The notes under the pieces are model-generated. The model saw nothing but the letters and a program-made list of their open reading frames with translations, had not been told where the DNA came from and did no database searches. From an uncultured Acidobacteriota bacterium (lineage in GTDB: Bacteria; Acidobacteriota; Vicinamibacteria; Marinacidobacterales; SMYC01), in assembly GCA_947259165.1 (NCBI GenBank), contig CAMYKY010000006.1, positions 1 through 53,182 on the forward strand: a stretch of DNA of 53,182 nt, in the 5' to 3' direction. Positions 16,833 through 25,862 of the stretch are shown here, piece after piece. The translations under genes and the position numbers were made by a program. Position 1 is the first letter of the stretch; each line of letters begins with the position of its first letter.

Positions 16833-16943
16833 ACGAAATACCGCGCCGGGTGAGGGCGCAACGCTCTTGTCCCACGAAATACCGCGCCGGGTGAGGGCGC
16901 AACGCTCTTGTCCCACGAAATACCGCGCCGGGCGAGGGCGCGG
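16833..16943. repeat. 41-bp direct tandem repeat, about 2.7 copies
   Basis: The unit beginning ACGAAATACCGCGCCGGGTG is found at 16833, 16874 and 16915. The first two copies are complete and seem identical; the third diverges after about 29 bp, with GGCGAGGGCGCGG in place of GGTGAGGGCGCAA. It directly follows the hairpin at 16802-16825 and lies just past the 3' end of the efflux operon. The copies touch, with no unique spacers, so this is not a CRISPR array. Confidence 0.85.
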
Positions 16944-17016
16944 ACCGCTTCTTCCCTATTCCCCGGTCGAAAACCGCCAAAACCGGCTCGAGCCGAACCG
17001 CGATTATACACCCCCC

Positions 17017-20000
17017 CTATACTTCCTCACTCACCTGCCGCGCATGAATCTCCGCTGCTCCGAGCCCGCTGGTAGCGTCCCGCCCGCCACGGTCCTGCTG
17101 CCGAAGCCTCTCCAAGAGGCCCGACAGCGAGTCGAGACTGTGATACGTCACCGGGACGATGACAAGCGTGAGCACCGTGGCGACGGTGAGACCCGAGATG
17201 ACCGCGACCCCCATGGAGTACCAAAACTGCGACGACTCTCCGCCCGTCGTCAGCGTCATTGCGAAGAAATCCATATTGATGCCCAGCGTCAGCGGAATGA
17301 GCCCGAGCACGGTCGTCACCGCCGTCAACAGCACCGGACGAAGACGGATCACCCCCGCCTCGATAACCGCTTTGGTCTTTTCCATCCCGCTATGCCGAAG
17401 CTGACTAATGAAATCACACAACACGATCGCGTTGTTCACCACGATACCCGCCAGTGAGATCACCCCAATCCCGGTCATGATGATCCCGAACGGCGTGCCG
17501 GTGAGGATCAGCCCCCAAATCACGCCAATCAACGACAAGACCACCGACACCATGATCGTAAACGGCAAGATGACCGAATCGAACTGAGTGACGAGCACGA
17601 GCACAATGAGAAGGATCGCGATGACGAAAGCCCGCTGCAAAAACGCCTGCGACTCCGCCTGATCCTGGTTCGACCCAGCGAACGACCACCGATACCCGGG
17701 AGGGAAGGTGATACCGGCTATGCGCGTCGCGACTTCCTCCCGCACCGAATCCTCGGTCCGCCCCCGCGCGCGCACGACGTCGGCTTCCAAGGTAACGACC
17801 TTCTTCAAGTCCACTCGGTTGATCGCAGCCGGCCCCACGCCGGGCTCGAGCCGAACCAGAGTTCTCAGCGGAATGGGGATACCGTCTTCGTCAGGCACGG
17901 TGAGGTCACCGAGATCGTCGAGAGCGCCTCGCGCCTCCGGGGCGAGGCGAACGGTAATGTCATATTCGTCCTCGCCAATGCGGTACTTCGACGCCTCGGT
18001 CCCGCGTACCGCTGTTTGTACGGTGCTCGCAATCTCCTGAGTGCTCACACCGGCGAGCATTGCTTCAACACGGTCGACATGGAGTCGAAGCTCCGGCTTG
18101 CCGCGATTGAGATCGTCGTCCAGGTTCACGAGCCCTGGTACACCGCGGATGGCGTCTTTCACTTCTTGGGTTAACCTCGACAGAACGTCGAGGTCATCTC
18201 CGACGATGCGGACCGACACCGCCTTGCCGACCGGAGGCCCCCCCTGCGGCTTGTCGACTTTGATCTCCGCGCCGTCGAGATTCGAGATCGCTTCCCGAAC
18301 CACTTCCATCGTCAAAAGTGAGTTCCGCTGGGTCCGCTCGGTGCGATCCTTCAGGTCGAGGGTGATACGGCTATTGTTCGAAACCCCGCCACCGCCTCCC
18401 ATCGCGTCGCCGCCCTCGATACTAACCCCCTTCGAGCCAACGTTTGCGACCGTATGGAGCAAGTCGGTCGTTTCTTTGGTGTTCTCCTCGATGCGGCGGA
18501 CGACCTCATTCGAGGTCTCCAGAGTGGCTCCGCTAGGCGCCTCGACGTCGACGAAGATCTGTTCAGGCTCGATCTCCGGAAAAAACTCCACGCCTTTGCC
18601 GAGAAACCCATAGGCCACGAACGTGAACGCAAGGATCGCACCCATCGTCCAGATAACCCCCGAGCGCCGGTCAGTCACATAGGGTTTCCACCCAGTCACC
18701 AAGCGAGCCACACTCCACACGAGCCAGGCGACTCCCTGGAGGCCGAAGGCAATCGCGCCAAAACCGATCATTAGTCCCGCAAAACTGTAGACGGCGGCAC
18801 TCTCGGTCTCGACGAGCATCGCGGTGAGCGCGACTCCTATACCCGCGAGCGCGAACACGATGAATACCAGCGGCAGTGCCCAATTCTTGAGAAAATAGCT
18901 CTTCGTGCCCTCATCGGGGGCGGGCGTGAGCACCCACGAAAGAACGGCTCGATAACCGGTCAGGAAGCGCGCCTCGCGATCCGACTCCTTCTTGGGTCGC
19001 ACCGTCATGAAGTAAGCGCAAAGAGTCGGGTTAAAAACGAGCGCGACGACGAGCGACGCCGAGAGGCCGATAATGAGCGTTATCGGCAAATACGACATGA
19101 AATTGCCGATCATTCCTGGCCAGACCAGCATCGGCGCGAACGCACACAGCGTCGTAATCGTCGACGCGATCACCGGCATCGCGACTTCTTCGGTTCCCAA
19201 CGACGCAGCCTTCAGCGCGTCGACACCGTTTTCGCGGTGTCGATAGATGTTCTCCACGATCACGACCGCGTTATCCACCAACATCCCGAGGACGAGAATG
19301 AGACTGAACAACACGATCATGTTGAGGCTATAGCCCATGAACTGGATCCCGACGAACGAAATCAACATCGACAGCGGGATCGCGACCGCGACAAAAATCG
19401 AGTTTCGAAGACCGAGAAACGCCATCAGCACCGCGACGACGAGAAGCAAGCCAGAGACGATGTTGTTCTCCAACTCGTTGACCATCTGTTTGATTTGTGT
19501 GGACTGGTCTCCGAGGATGGTGACTTCCGTGCCTTGGGGGAGAGATGCCTCCTGGCGCGCTAGCTCGGCCTTGACCTCCTCGGCGACGGCGATCAAATTG
19601 GAGCCGGTGCGCTTTTCCACTGTCAAGGTGACCGATGGATTGCGATCAACGCGCGACAAGTTGGACTCTTCCTCAAAGCCGTACTCGACGTAGGCTACGT
19701 CGCGAACATAGATGGGCTCACCGTCACGCACTTTGAGAACGAAGTCTTCGATCTCGCTCGGATCTTTGATCTCCGCCGGCAGCCGAACGAGATACTTCAA
19801 TCGTCCCACGTCGATCTCGCCACCGGGTATGTTCAAGTTCTCCCGGCCGACTGCGATGACCAGGTCCGTCAGACTCAGCTCGTAAAACGACAATCGTCTC
19901 GGGTCCACGTAGACTTGAACTTCTCGGATCTTGCTGCCGATGATCTGCACGCGATTAACGCCAGGAATCGCTTCGAGATCGTCCCTCAGATCTTTGGCGA

Positions 20001-20463
20001 TGTCGGTGAGACGGACGAGGCCAACTTCACCCGAAAGGCTCACGACGAGGATTGGGATCTGCGACATGTCGATGTCTTGAACCTGCGGGTCCTCGACCTC
20101 GGGTGGCAGGTCGGGCTTGGCTATGTCGACTCGTTCACGGACTTTCTGAAGCGCGGTGTCGAGGGCTACTTCTGGATTGAACTCGACTTGAATGCTCGAC
20201 ACTCCCTCTGAGCTCGTCGATCGGATCTCCTTGATACCGGAGATCCCTTTGAGCTCGGTCTCGATAGGACGGGTGACGAGCGTCTCCATATCCGCGGGAG
20301 CGACTCCCGGATACACCGTCGACACGATGATTAGCGAGATCTTGACTTCGGGAAACGACTCGCGCGGCATGGCGACATAGGTACTCGCACCCGCTACGAC
20401 GATCAGCGCGATAAGAACGTAGATCGTGAGCTTGTGATTGATGCTGTAATCCGTCAACTTCAC
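17017..20463 (-). CDS. RND multidrug efflux transporter (AcrB/HAE1-like)
   Basis: A 1148-residue RND inner-membrane pump, driven by protons. N-terminal TM1 (MKLTDYSINHKLTIYVLIALIV) is followed by the first periplasmic porter loop and TM2-6. TM4 carries GMLVDNAVVIVENIYRHRE with the proton-relay aspartate. An insertion of about 90 residues with extra hydrophobic segments (residues about 505-620) makes it longer than AcrB (about 1050). The second half repeats the plan and ends with TM10-12 (GIVVNNAIVLCDFI). The C-terminal 45 residues are soluble. It is last in the tetR-tolC-MFP-RND operon, 21 bp after the adaptor gene. Substrate range is unknown. Confidence 0.93.
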   Translation of the reverse strand: MKLTDYSINHKLTIYVLIALIVVAGASTYVAMPRESFPEVKISLIIVSTVYPGVAPADMETLVTRPIETELKGISGIKEIRSTSSEGVSSIQVEFNPEVALDTALQKVRERVDIAKPDLPPEVEDPQVQDIDMSQIPILVVSLSGEVGLVRLTDIAKDLRDDLEAIPGVNRVQIIGSKIREVQVYVDPRRLSFYELSLTDLVIAVGRENLNIPGGEIDVGRLKYLVRLPAEIKDPSEIEDFVLKVRDGEPIYVRDVAYVEYGFEEESNLSRVDRNPSVTLTVEKRTGSNLIAVAEEVKAELARQEASLPQGTEVTILGDQSTQIKQMVNELENNIVSGLLLVVAVLMAFLGLRNSIFVAVAIPLSMLISFVGIQFMGYSLNMIVLFSLILVLGMLVDNAVVIVENIYRHRENGVDALKAASLGTEEVAMPVIASTITTLCAFAPMLVWPGMIGNFMSYLPITLIIGLSASLVVALVFNPTLCAYFMTVRPKKESDREARFLTGYRAVLSWVLTPAPDEGTKSYFLKNWALPLVFIVFALAGIGVALTAMLVETESAAVYSFAGLMIGFGAIAFGLQGVAWLVWSVARLVTGWKPYVTDRRSGVIWTMGAILAFTFVAYGFLGKGVEFFPEIEPEQIFVDVEAPSGATLETSNEVVRRIEENTKETTDLLHTVANVGSKGVSIEGGDAMGGGGGVSNNSRITLDLKDRTERTQRNSLLTMEVVREAISNLDGAEIKVDKPQGGPPVGKAVSVRIVGDDLDVLSRLTQEVKDAIRGVPGLVNLDDDLNRGKPELRLHVDRVEAMLAGVSTQEIASTVQTAVRGTEASKYRIGEDEYDITVRLAPEARGALDDLGDLTVPDEDGIPIPLRTLVRLEPGVGPAAINRVDLKKVVTLEADVVRARGRTEDSVREEVATRIAGITFPPGYRWSFAGSNQDQAESQAFLQRAFVIAILLIVLVLVTQFDSVILPFTIMVSVVLSLIGVIWGLILTGTPFGIIMTGIGVISLAGIVVNNAIVLCDFISQLRHSGMEKTKAVIEAGVIRLRPVLLTAVTTVLGLIPLTLGINMDFFAMTLTTGGESSQFWYSMGVAVISGLTVATVLTLVIVPVTYHSLDSLSGLLERLRQQDRGGRDATSGLGAAEIHARQVSEEV

Positions 20464-20484
20464 GCGAAAACTCCGTCTATTTCC

Positions 20485-21555
20485 TTAGAGACTTTCATTG
20501 ACCGGGCGGACCAGTTGTCCATCAACGAGGTTTCGATGGCCGGTGATGATCAGCTTTTCGCCGGGCTTCAGCCCTTCGAGGACGACAATCTTGCCGCGTT
20601 CGCTCGGTCCGGTTTCAACGTCGCGAAGCACTGCGCGACCCTCCTCCGAAACGAAGGCGACGTAGCCAGTGTCCCGCTCGAGCACCGCGTCTCGGGGAAC
20701 AACGATGACATCCTCAAAAACCTGTTTGACGAGATTAACCCGCACGATCATCCCAGACCGCAAGTCGCCGTCGCGATTGTCGATAGCAATCTCGCAGGGA
20801 AACGTACGGTTCTGACCCGTCGCTGCGGGACTCAGAAAGTGCATCTCGCCGGTGAACTCCCGCTCTGGATACGCATCAACCTCCATATGGGCCTTGGCTC
20901 CAACTTTGAAGAATGGGATGTCGTCCTCGGGAATGCCCACGACGGCTTTGAGCTTCGACAACTGATGCACCGTTGTGACGAGAGTACCCGCCGGAATGAA
21001 CTCGCCCGTCTCGATCTCACGGCTGATCGCCATCCCCGCCACCGGCGATTCGATGATCGAGCGCTCGAGGCGCAGCTTCGCGTGTTGCGCGCGCGCCTGA
21101 GCGCCGTGATAGTTCGACGTCGCCGACGTCAGATCCTGGCGAGGTACGGCCTGCCGATTGAAGAGCTCCGTCGTTTTGTTGAACTCGGACTCGGCATGCT
21201 GGAGCGCTGCCTCGGCCTCGGCGAAGGAAGCCTCGAGCAAGTCGGTTCCGATACGCGCGAGAACTTGCCCCTTTGCAACCCGACGCCCTTTGTCGAAGCC
21301 GACCTCTTGGACAGTACCGCCGAGCTCTGTGGACACTTGCACTTCGACCCACGGATCGAGGCGGCCGGAGAGCTTGATTTCGTCTCTCAGTATTTCCGGT
21401 TTCAGGGTCATCACCGAGACGTTCACCGCTGGTGGCTCGGATACGACGTCGGCGTCGGCCTCCACCACTTCTCCCGAGCCGCAACCCCAAGACAACAGCG
21501 CAATCATCATCGCAGCTAGAAGAAGAAGGACGTTTTCGAATGCTCTCGACCTCAA
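20485..21555 (-). CDS. RND efflux periplasmic adaptor (membrane fusion protein), probable lipoprotein
   Basis: A 356-residue HlyD/AcrA-type adaptor linking the RND pump to the TolC channel. The N-terminus has a hydrophobic stretch ending in LLSWGCGSGE, an imperfect lipobox with Cys24. The barrel-sandwich halves are around EVQVSTELGGTVQEVGFDKG and GRRVAKGQVLARIG, then a helical hairpin with FAEAEAALQHAESEFNKTTE, then IIESPVAGMAISREIETGEF. The start is TTG, overlapping the stop of the channel gene as TTGA, so coupling is likely. The length is typical. Confidence 0.9.
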   Translation of the reverse strand: MRSRAFENVLLLLAAMMIALLSWGCGSGEVVEADADVVSEPPAVNVSVMTLKPEILRDEIKLSGRLDPWVEVQVSTELGGTVQEVGFDKGRRVAKGQVLARIGTDLLEASFAEAEAALQHAESEFNKTTELFNRQAVPRQDLTSATSNYHGAQARAQHAKLRLERSIIESPVAGMAISREIETGEFIPAGTLVTTVHQLSKLKAVVGIPEDDIPFFKVGAKAHMEVDAYPEREFTGEMHFLSPAATGQNRTFPCEIAIDNRDGDLRSGMIVRVNLVKQVFEDVIVVPRDAVLERDTGYVAFVSEEGRAVLRDVETGPSERGKIVVLEGLKPGEKLIITGHRNLVDGQLVRPVNESL

Positions 21556-23042
21556 GGTTCACTCCTTTGTGTGGACTCGGTGCCAGCGCCGCCGCCTGCG
21601 CTCGCGATCGATTGCGGCGCTTCGATGGTCGAGTCGGGGGCATCGGCCCGAAACCCGACGAGATACTTCATTTCGGCAAGTGCCACGAGTGCATCGTGCG
21701 CCGCCGTCGTTTTGTTGAGCTCGGCCTGCCGCAGTGACAGCGTTGCCTGAAGCACGTCGAGCGTCGTCGCCGCGCCCCACTGCAACGACTCTTCGGCAAC
21801 CCGCTCCGCCTCGCGCGCTTGATCCACCGTGAGCGTCGTCACTTCGAGCGCTTGCAGCGCCCGAGTCCAGGTGCCGTGGGATTGTTTCAAGCTGACCGAG
21901 AGTGCGTTTTTGAACGTCCGCTCGTCGTACTCGCTCTGAGTCTTTTGCGAACGCAGGGCTCCCACCTGCGAGTGTGCGCGATGGCCGTCGAAAATCCGCC
22001 AGTCGAAGACCACACCCGCGTTCCATGTGTGGAGCGCGAGATCGGTGGTGTTCGCGGCGCCGAAGGTATTGACACCGAACCCTGCAGTGGCTCGAATCTG
22101 CGGGAGGAGATCGGACTTGGTGATACCAACGCGCGCGTCGAGCACTTTCCGGTCTACCGCATAACGCCTCAGCTCGGGCCGGTATTGACCGGCAATCTCG
22201 AGCAAGGCTGCCGCCCGCATCACGTTGGGAACAGGATCGGGCAAAGCAAGCTCGGCAAGCACCTCGATGGGGGCATCTATGGGACGACCCAGAGTGTTGT
22301 TCACCGACGCGATCGCGACTTGCAGATTGTTGTCCGCCGTGAGCACTTCGGGCGTGAGGTTCGCAAGGGTAACGCGCGCGCGCAATACGTCGAGTTTGGT
22401 GGAATCCTGGATTTCGAATCGGGCTTCCACCTGTTCGAGCTGGCGCTGGCGTGACTCGCGCTCAGTCTCGAGCACGCGGAGGTTGTGGTGCGCGAGGAGA
22501 AACGTAAAGGCCGCACGCACCGTGTCGAACGAAACACGATTTTCGACCTCTTGAACGTCGAGGTTCACGCCGCCGCGCTCCTCACGGGCCGCAGCCATCG
22601 CATTCGAAACCCGCCCAAAGGTGAAGAGGGGCTGAGATACCCCGATGTTCCACAGGTAGTTCGTGAAAAAGAACGCGTCGAAGGCCTCCTGTGGGAACTG
22701 GTCGGGGTCGAGGTCTTGGAAGAACGGGCTGTTGCTGTTTCTCAATCCCGGGTCGCGCGTCCTGCGCCAGGTGAGCTGGGCGTCCAATTGCGGGAGCGCC
22801 TCGGCACGAGCCTCACGGACGGCCTGGCCGAACTCCTCGGTTCGCTCGCGGACCGAAAGCACTTCCGGATTGACGGCGAGCGCAAGCTCCACCGCTTGAC
22901 CCAATGTGAACGTCACCATGTCGAGTTGAGCAGCGTCCTCGCTATCCGCAAACCCGGGCAACGCGCGCCCAAAGGTCAGAATGAGGCATAGGACGATCGG
23001 AGATGCGAGTCGAGTCAGAGTGTTTCGTCGTTTTGCTTCCAT
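21552..23042 (-). CDS. TolC-family outer-membrane efflux channel
   Basis: A 496-residue TolC/OEP protein, the outer-membrane exit duct of the efflux system. The signal peptide is RLASPIVLCLILTFGRALPGFA. The family's repeated layout is present: LGQAVELALAVNPEVLSVRERTEE opens the first half and LEIAGQYRPELRRYAVDRKV the second, each leading into a long helical hairpin, and LRQAELNKTTAAHDALVALAEMKYLVG closes the second repeat. The ATG at 23042 is chosen over an upstream one because the signal peptide starts here and GAGGT lies about 8 nt upstream. It follows the tetR stop by 19 bp. Confidence 0.9.
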   Translation of the reverse strand: MEAKRRNTLTRLASPIVLCLILTFGRALPGFADSEDAAQLDMVTFTLGQAVELALAVNPEVLSVRERTEEFGQAVREARAEALPQLDAQLTWRRTRDPGLRNSNSPFFQDLDPDQFPQEAFDAFFFTNYLWNIGVSQPLFTFGRVSNAMAAAREERGGVNLDVQEVENRVSFDTVRAAFTFLLAHHNLRVLETERESRQRQLEQVEARFEIQDSTKLDVLRARVTLANLTPEVLTADNNLQVAIASVNNTLGRPIDAPIEVLAELALPDPVPNVMRAAALLEIAGQYRPELRRYAVDRKVLDARVGITKSDLLPQIRATAGFGVNTFGAANTTDLALHTWNAGVVFDWRIFDGHRAHSQVGALRSQKTQSEYDERTFKNALSVSLKQSHGTWTRALQALEVTTLTVDQAREAERVAEESLQWGAATTLDVLQATLSLRQAELNKTTAAHDALVALAEMKYLVGFRADAPDSTIEAPQSIASAGGGAGTESTQRSEP

Positions 23043-23061
23043 GGGGATTACCTCGGTCAGA

Positions 23062-23760
23062 TCAGGAACTACCTTTTTGGAGTGCAGGCACGTCACCGGC
23101 TCCGAAGAAAAAGTGCTCGAGCGCGACATCGAGGGACATCGCGCTGATTCCGCATTCGATTTGTTCGCGCCGTTCGGGATGGCGCTCAATGAGTCGTGCC
23201 GCTTTGAAGCGACACGAAGCATGGGAGTGGGTCAAGTTTCCGAGCTGTTCGACGAGAAAGCTCGCGGTCACGCCCGGACGTGGGTCGAGCTCGCCCGATG
23301 CGATCCCTCTCTCGAAAACACTCAGCATACGCTGCCGCGTTCCTGCATACGCGGTTTCGAGGTCCGGTGAAGGTTGACCTTCCTGGGGTCCGTACAGCAT
23401 CGCGAACATGAACTCGACCGCGGCCGGCGAGCGCTCAACGAGATCGACATGGGTCTGGACGATGGCCACGATGGATTCGTAGAACGGACGCGGTGTCTCG
23501 AGAGCTCGAGCGACCTCCGCCTCGAGGCTCACCATCACGATCTCGGCGACCTTCAGAAAAAGGTTTTCCTTGCTCTTGAAGTAGTAGCTCACCAGCGGCG
23601 CGCTAACCGACGCCTCCGCCGCGATGCCGCGTAGCGTCGTAGCCGCATAGCCACGCCGGCCAAAACTTCGCATCGCGTGTTTGAGAATGAGCCTCTCGAT
23701 GGCCGAGTGCTCCTCAACCCCTCCTGGCTCGGCAGATTCGATCTCTTGAAGTAAGTTCAT
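23062..23760 (-). CDS. TetR/AcrR-family repressor of the efflux operon
   Basis: A 232-residue TetR-family regulator. The N-terminal helix-turn-helix runs from about residue 20 to 65, with AMRSFGRRGYAATTLRGIAAEA and VSAPLVSYYFKSKENLF, a clear family signature. The C-terminal ligand-binding domain is helical. It is the first gene of a four-gene operon with the TolC channel, the adaptor and the RND pump, so it probably represses its own operon and releases DNA on binding a pump substrate. The 34-bp palindrome at 23797-23830 is the likely operator. A TTG three codons earlier is an alternative start; neither has a good ribosome binding site. Confidence 0.9.
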   Translation of the reverse strand: MNLLQEIESAEPGGVEEHSAIERLILKHAMRSFGRRGYAATTLRGIAAEASVSAPLVSYYFKSKENLFLKVAEIVMVSLEAEVARALETPRPFYESIVAIVQTHVDLVERSPAAVEFMFAMLYGPQEGQPSPDLETAYAGTRQRMLSVFERGIASGELDPRPGVTASFLVEQLGNLTHSHASCRFKAARLIERHPERREQIECGISAMSLDVALEHFFFGAGDVPALQKGSS

Positions 23761-23796
23761 ATTTGTCAATAGGTTGTGCGCTCCGTCGGCGTGATT

Positions 23797-23830
23797 TGAA
23801 CAAGCGGTAATCTAGTTTAACGCTCGTTCA
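23797..23830. promoter_or_regulatory. Palindromic operator candidate for the TetR regulator
   Basis: TGAACAAGCG (23797-23806) and CGCTCGTTCA (23821-23830) form an inverted repeat with 9 of 10 bases paired around a 14-bp spacer. It sits in the divergent region between the tetR operon and the plus-strand secreted esterase, 36 bp before the tetR start. Position and size fit a TetR-family operator. Control of the esterase from the same site is possible but not shown. Confidence 0.55.
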
Positions 23831-23891
23831 GTCGCGGCGCAAAGTTTTCTCGGAATGCGGTAGAATTCGTCGCCTCGAGGTAAAGCTACGT

Positions 23892-25496
23892 ATGCTCTTC
23901 CGACTAAGTTTCACTCTCCTGCTACTTCTGCCCTCGGTGGCCACCGCCGAGTCCAAGCTGGCGTTTCGCCTCTCATACCCTGCCGCGGTAAATAGCGGAC
24001 CGCTCACCGGTCGCGCGTACGTCATGATTTCCCGAACCAACGAGAAGGAGCCCCGCCTTCAAGTGGGGCGCACCGGCACTCCGTTCTTCGGACTGGATTT
24101 CGAGGACGTCGCTCCGGGCGAAACGATCACTATCGACGATGACGCGCTGGGATCTCCGGCGTCGTCTCTATCGGAGATTCCGTCGGGTGAGTACTTCGTC
24201 CAAGGGTTTATCAATATATATACAAAGTTCCCCCGCGCTGACAGCCACACCGTGTGGATGCCGAACGATCAATGGGATGGCCAACAGTGGGAACGCTCTC
24301 CGGGAAACCTTTACAGCGTGAGCGCCAAGTTGAGGCTCGACCCCGAGACCGGTTACGAGCACGAGCTCGTCGCCGATCAGCTCATCCCGACCATCGTTCT
24401 GCCGACGGAGACACGATGGGTCAAACGCTTCAAGATGGAGAGCAAGATCCTCACCGAGTTTTGGGGCGAGCCGATTTATTTCGGCGCCACCGTTTTGCTG
24501 CCGCGCGGCTACGAAAGCGAGACGATCGACTATCCCGTCGTTTACTACCAAGGCCACTTCTCCACCGCCGATCCGATGCGTTTCAAGGAGGGAGAAGATT
24601 TCCATCGCCAATGGGTCCGCGACAAGTTTCCACGCATGATCGTCGTCACGTTCCAGGATCCAACACCCTACTTCGACACGTCGTACTCGGTGAACTCGGT
24701 GAACGTGGGTCCCTACGGCGACGCGATCCTCGAAGAGCTCATTCCCGAGATCGAAAGCCGCTTCCGCATCATCGACGGACCGTACGCACGAATTCTCACC
24801 GGGGGCTCCACCGGCGGGTGGGAAGCGCTCGCGATGCAGCTGTTTTATCCCGATTTCTTCGGCGGGGCGTTCGCGTACTCGCCCGACCCGGTGACGTTCA
24901 CCAACGTCGAAGGCATCAATATCTATGAGGACGTGAACGCGTTCTACAAGCAGCACGAGTGGCGTCGCGTTCCCATCGCAAACTCGCGCGAGCTGACGGG
25001 CGAGGTACGTCTCACATCAGAGCAACGGAATCGATTCGAGCTTGTCTCGGGAACCAAAGGCCGTTCGGGCGAGCAGCTCGATATCTGGTCCGCCGTCTTC
25101 GGACCGCTAGGCGAAGACGGCTACTTCAAACCATTGTTCAACAAGAGCACCGGCGAGATCGACCCAGAGGTCGCCGAATACTGGCGCGACAACTACGACT
25201 TGCTGCACTACATGAAGACGAACTGGGCGAGCCTCGGCCCCAAGCTCGACGGCAAGATCATCGTCTACTGCGGCGACATGGATGACTACTACTTGAACGT
25301 CGCCGTCAAACAAATGCAGGCATGGATGCGCTCCACCGAGAACCCTCATGTCGCCGGCGTGTTCGTGTGGGGAGACGGCGCAGGCCATCGTTTCGGTCGC
25401 GAGTTCAGCACCGAAGCGGAGCGCATCCGGAGAATGGCCGAGCACGTGCTGGCCAATCGCCCCGACGGAACCGCGCATCCGTGGTGGGAGTTCTAG
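23892..25496 (+). CDS. Secreted esterase-fold alpha/beta hydrolase
   Basis: A 534-residue exported hydrolase related to enterochelin-esterase/esterase D-type alpha/beta hydrolases. The signal peptide is MLFRLSFTLLLLLPSVATAE. Residues about 20-190 form an N-terminal beta-rich domain, and the hydrolase fold starts near YFGATVLLPRGYESE. The nucleophile serine is S306 in GGSTGGWEA, preceded by the typical helix with EELIPEIESRFR. GDMDDYY and GAGHRFG supply candidate Asp and His for the triad. The substrate is unknown. It is transcribed divergently from the efflux operon and has no same-strand partner for 1.7 kb. Confidence 0.8.
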   Translation: MLFRLSFTLLLLLPSVATAESKLAFRLSYPAAVNSGPLTGRAYVMISRTNEKEPRLQVGRTGTPFFGLDFEDVAPGETITIDDDALGSPASSLSEIPSGEYFVQGFINIYTKFPRADSHTVWMPNDQWDGQQWERSPGNLYSVSAKLRLDPETGYEHELVADQLIPTIVLPTETRWVKRFKMESKILTEFWGEPIYFGATVLLPRGYESETIDYPVVYYQGHFSTADPMRFKEGEDFHRQWVRDKFPRMIVVTFQDPTPYFDTSYSVNSVNVGPYGDAILEELIPEIESRFRIIDGPYARILTGGSTGGWEALAMQLFYPDFFGGAFAYSPDPVTFTNVEGINIYEDVNAFYKQHEWRRVPIANSRELTGEVRLTSEQRNRFELVSGTKGRSGEQLDIWSAVFGPLGEDGYFKPLFNKSTGEIDPEVAEYWRDNYDLLHYMKTNWASLGPKLDGKIIVYCGDMDDYYLNVAVKQMQAWMRSTENPHVAGVFVWGDGAGHRFGREFSTEAERIRRMAEHVLANRPDGTAHPWWEF

Positions 25497-25862
25497 TCGT
25501 CGTGTAGGACCCGCGTCGTCGTTGCCACCGTACGAAGGTGACTGTTAACGTCCTGAGCGCTAGCGTCGTTAACGCTCGAAACGTTAATGCGTTCCGGTCA
25601 GAAACCTGCCAGCGAGAGCGCTGTCTCGAGATCAACCAGTCGAATCGCGGTCGTGAAGTTCGTCACGGCTGAGACGGTCGTGTGCGCGAAACGATTCGAC
25701 CGTCTCGAGGACCTCGTCCTGCAGCCTGCTCCGGCGCGCGAACTCCGAGTCGTCGGAGGCTAGCCCTTTCAGGCATTCTCGCGCGGCCTCGTCGTCTTTC
25801 ACGGCTACATGCTAGAACAACGACTCTGTTCATCAAACCCAAAAGGCCCTTTCTCGGAGCGC
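25497..25862. other. 366-bp stretch between esterase and kinase fragment
   Basis: The left third is unique sequence with three GTTAA(C/T)G motifs between about 25545 and 25595, which may be short repeats. The middle and right hold one small minus-strand frame (25632-25802), listed separately. No terminator or RNA gene was recognised. Confidence 0.4.
25632..25802 (-). CDS. Small charged helical protein, unrecognised
   Basis: A 56-residue frame from a GTG at 25802, rich in Asp, Glu and Arg: it opens VKDDEAARECLKGLASDDSE and continues with FARRSRLQDEVLETVESFRA. The amphipathic pattern suggests helices. No clear ribosome binding site is seen. An in-frame ATG five codons up is closed at once by TAG. 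It may be a true small protein or the end of a lost gene. Confidence 0.3.
   Translation of the reverse strand: MKDDEAARECLKGLASDDSEFARRSRLQDEVLETVESFRAHDRLSRDELHDRDSTG

Noticed and set aside
16833-16943. Tandem repeats considered as a CRISPR array
   Set aside because: Copies are contiguous at a 41-bp period without unique spacers, and no cas gene is near.
25812-25828. GAACA...TGTTC imperfect palindrome just upstream of the small frame at 25632-25802, considered as a LexA-type box
   Set aside because: The half-site spacing does not fit known LexA boxes and no SOS gene is adjacent.
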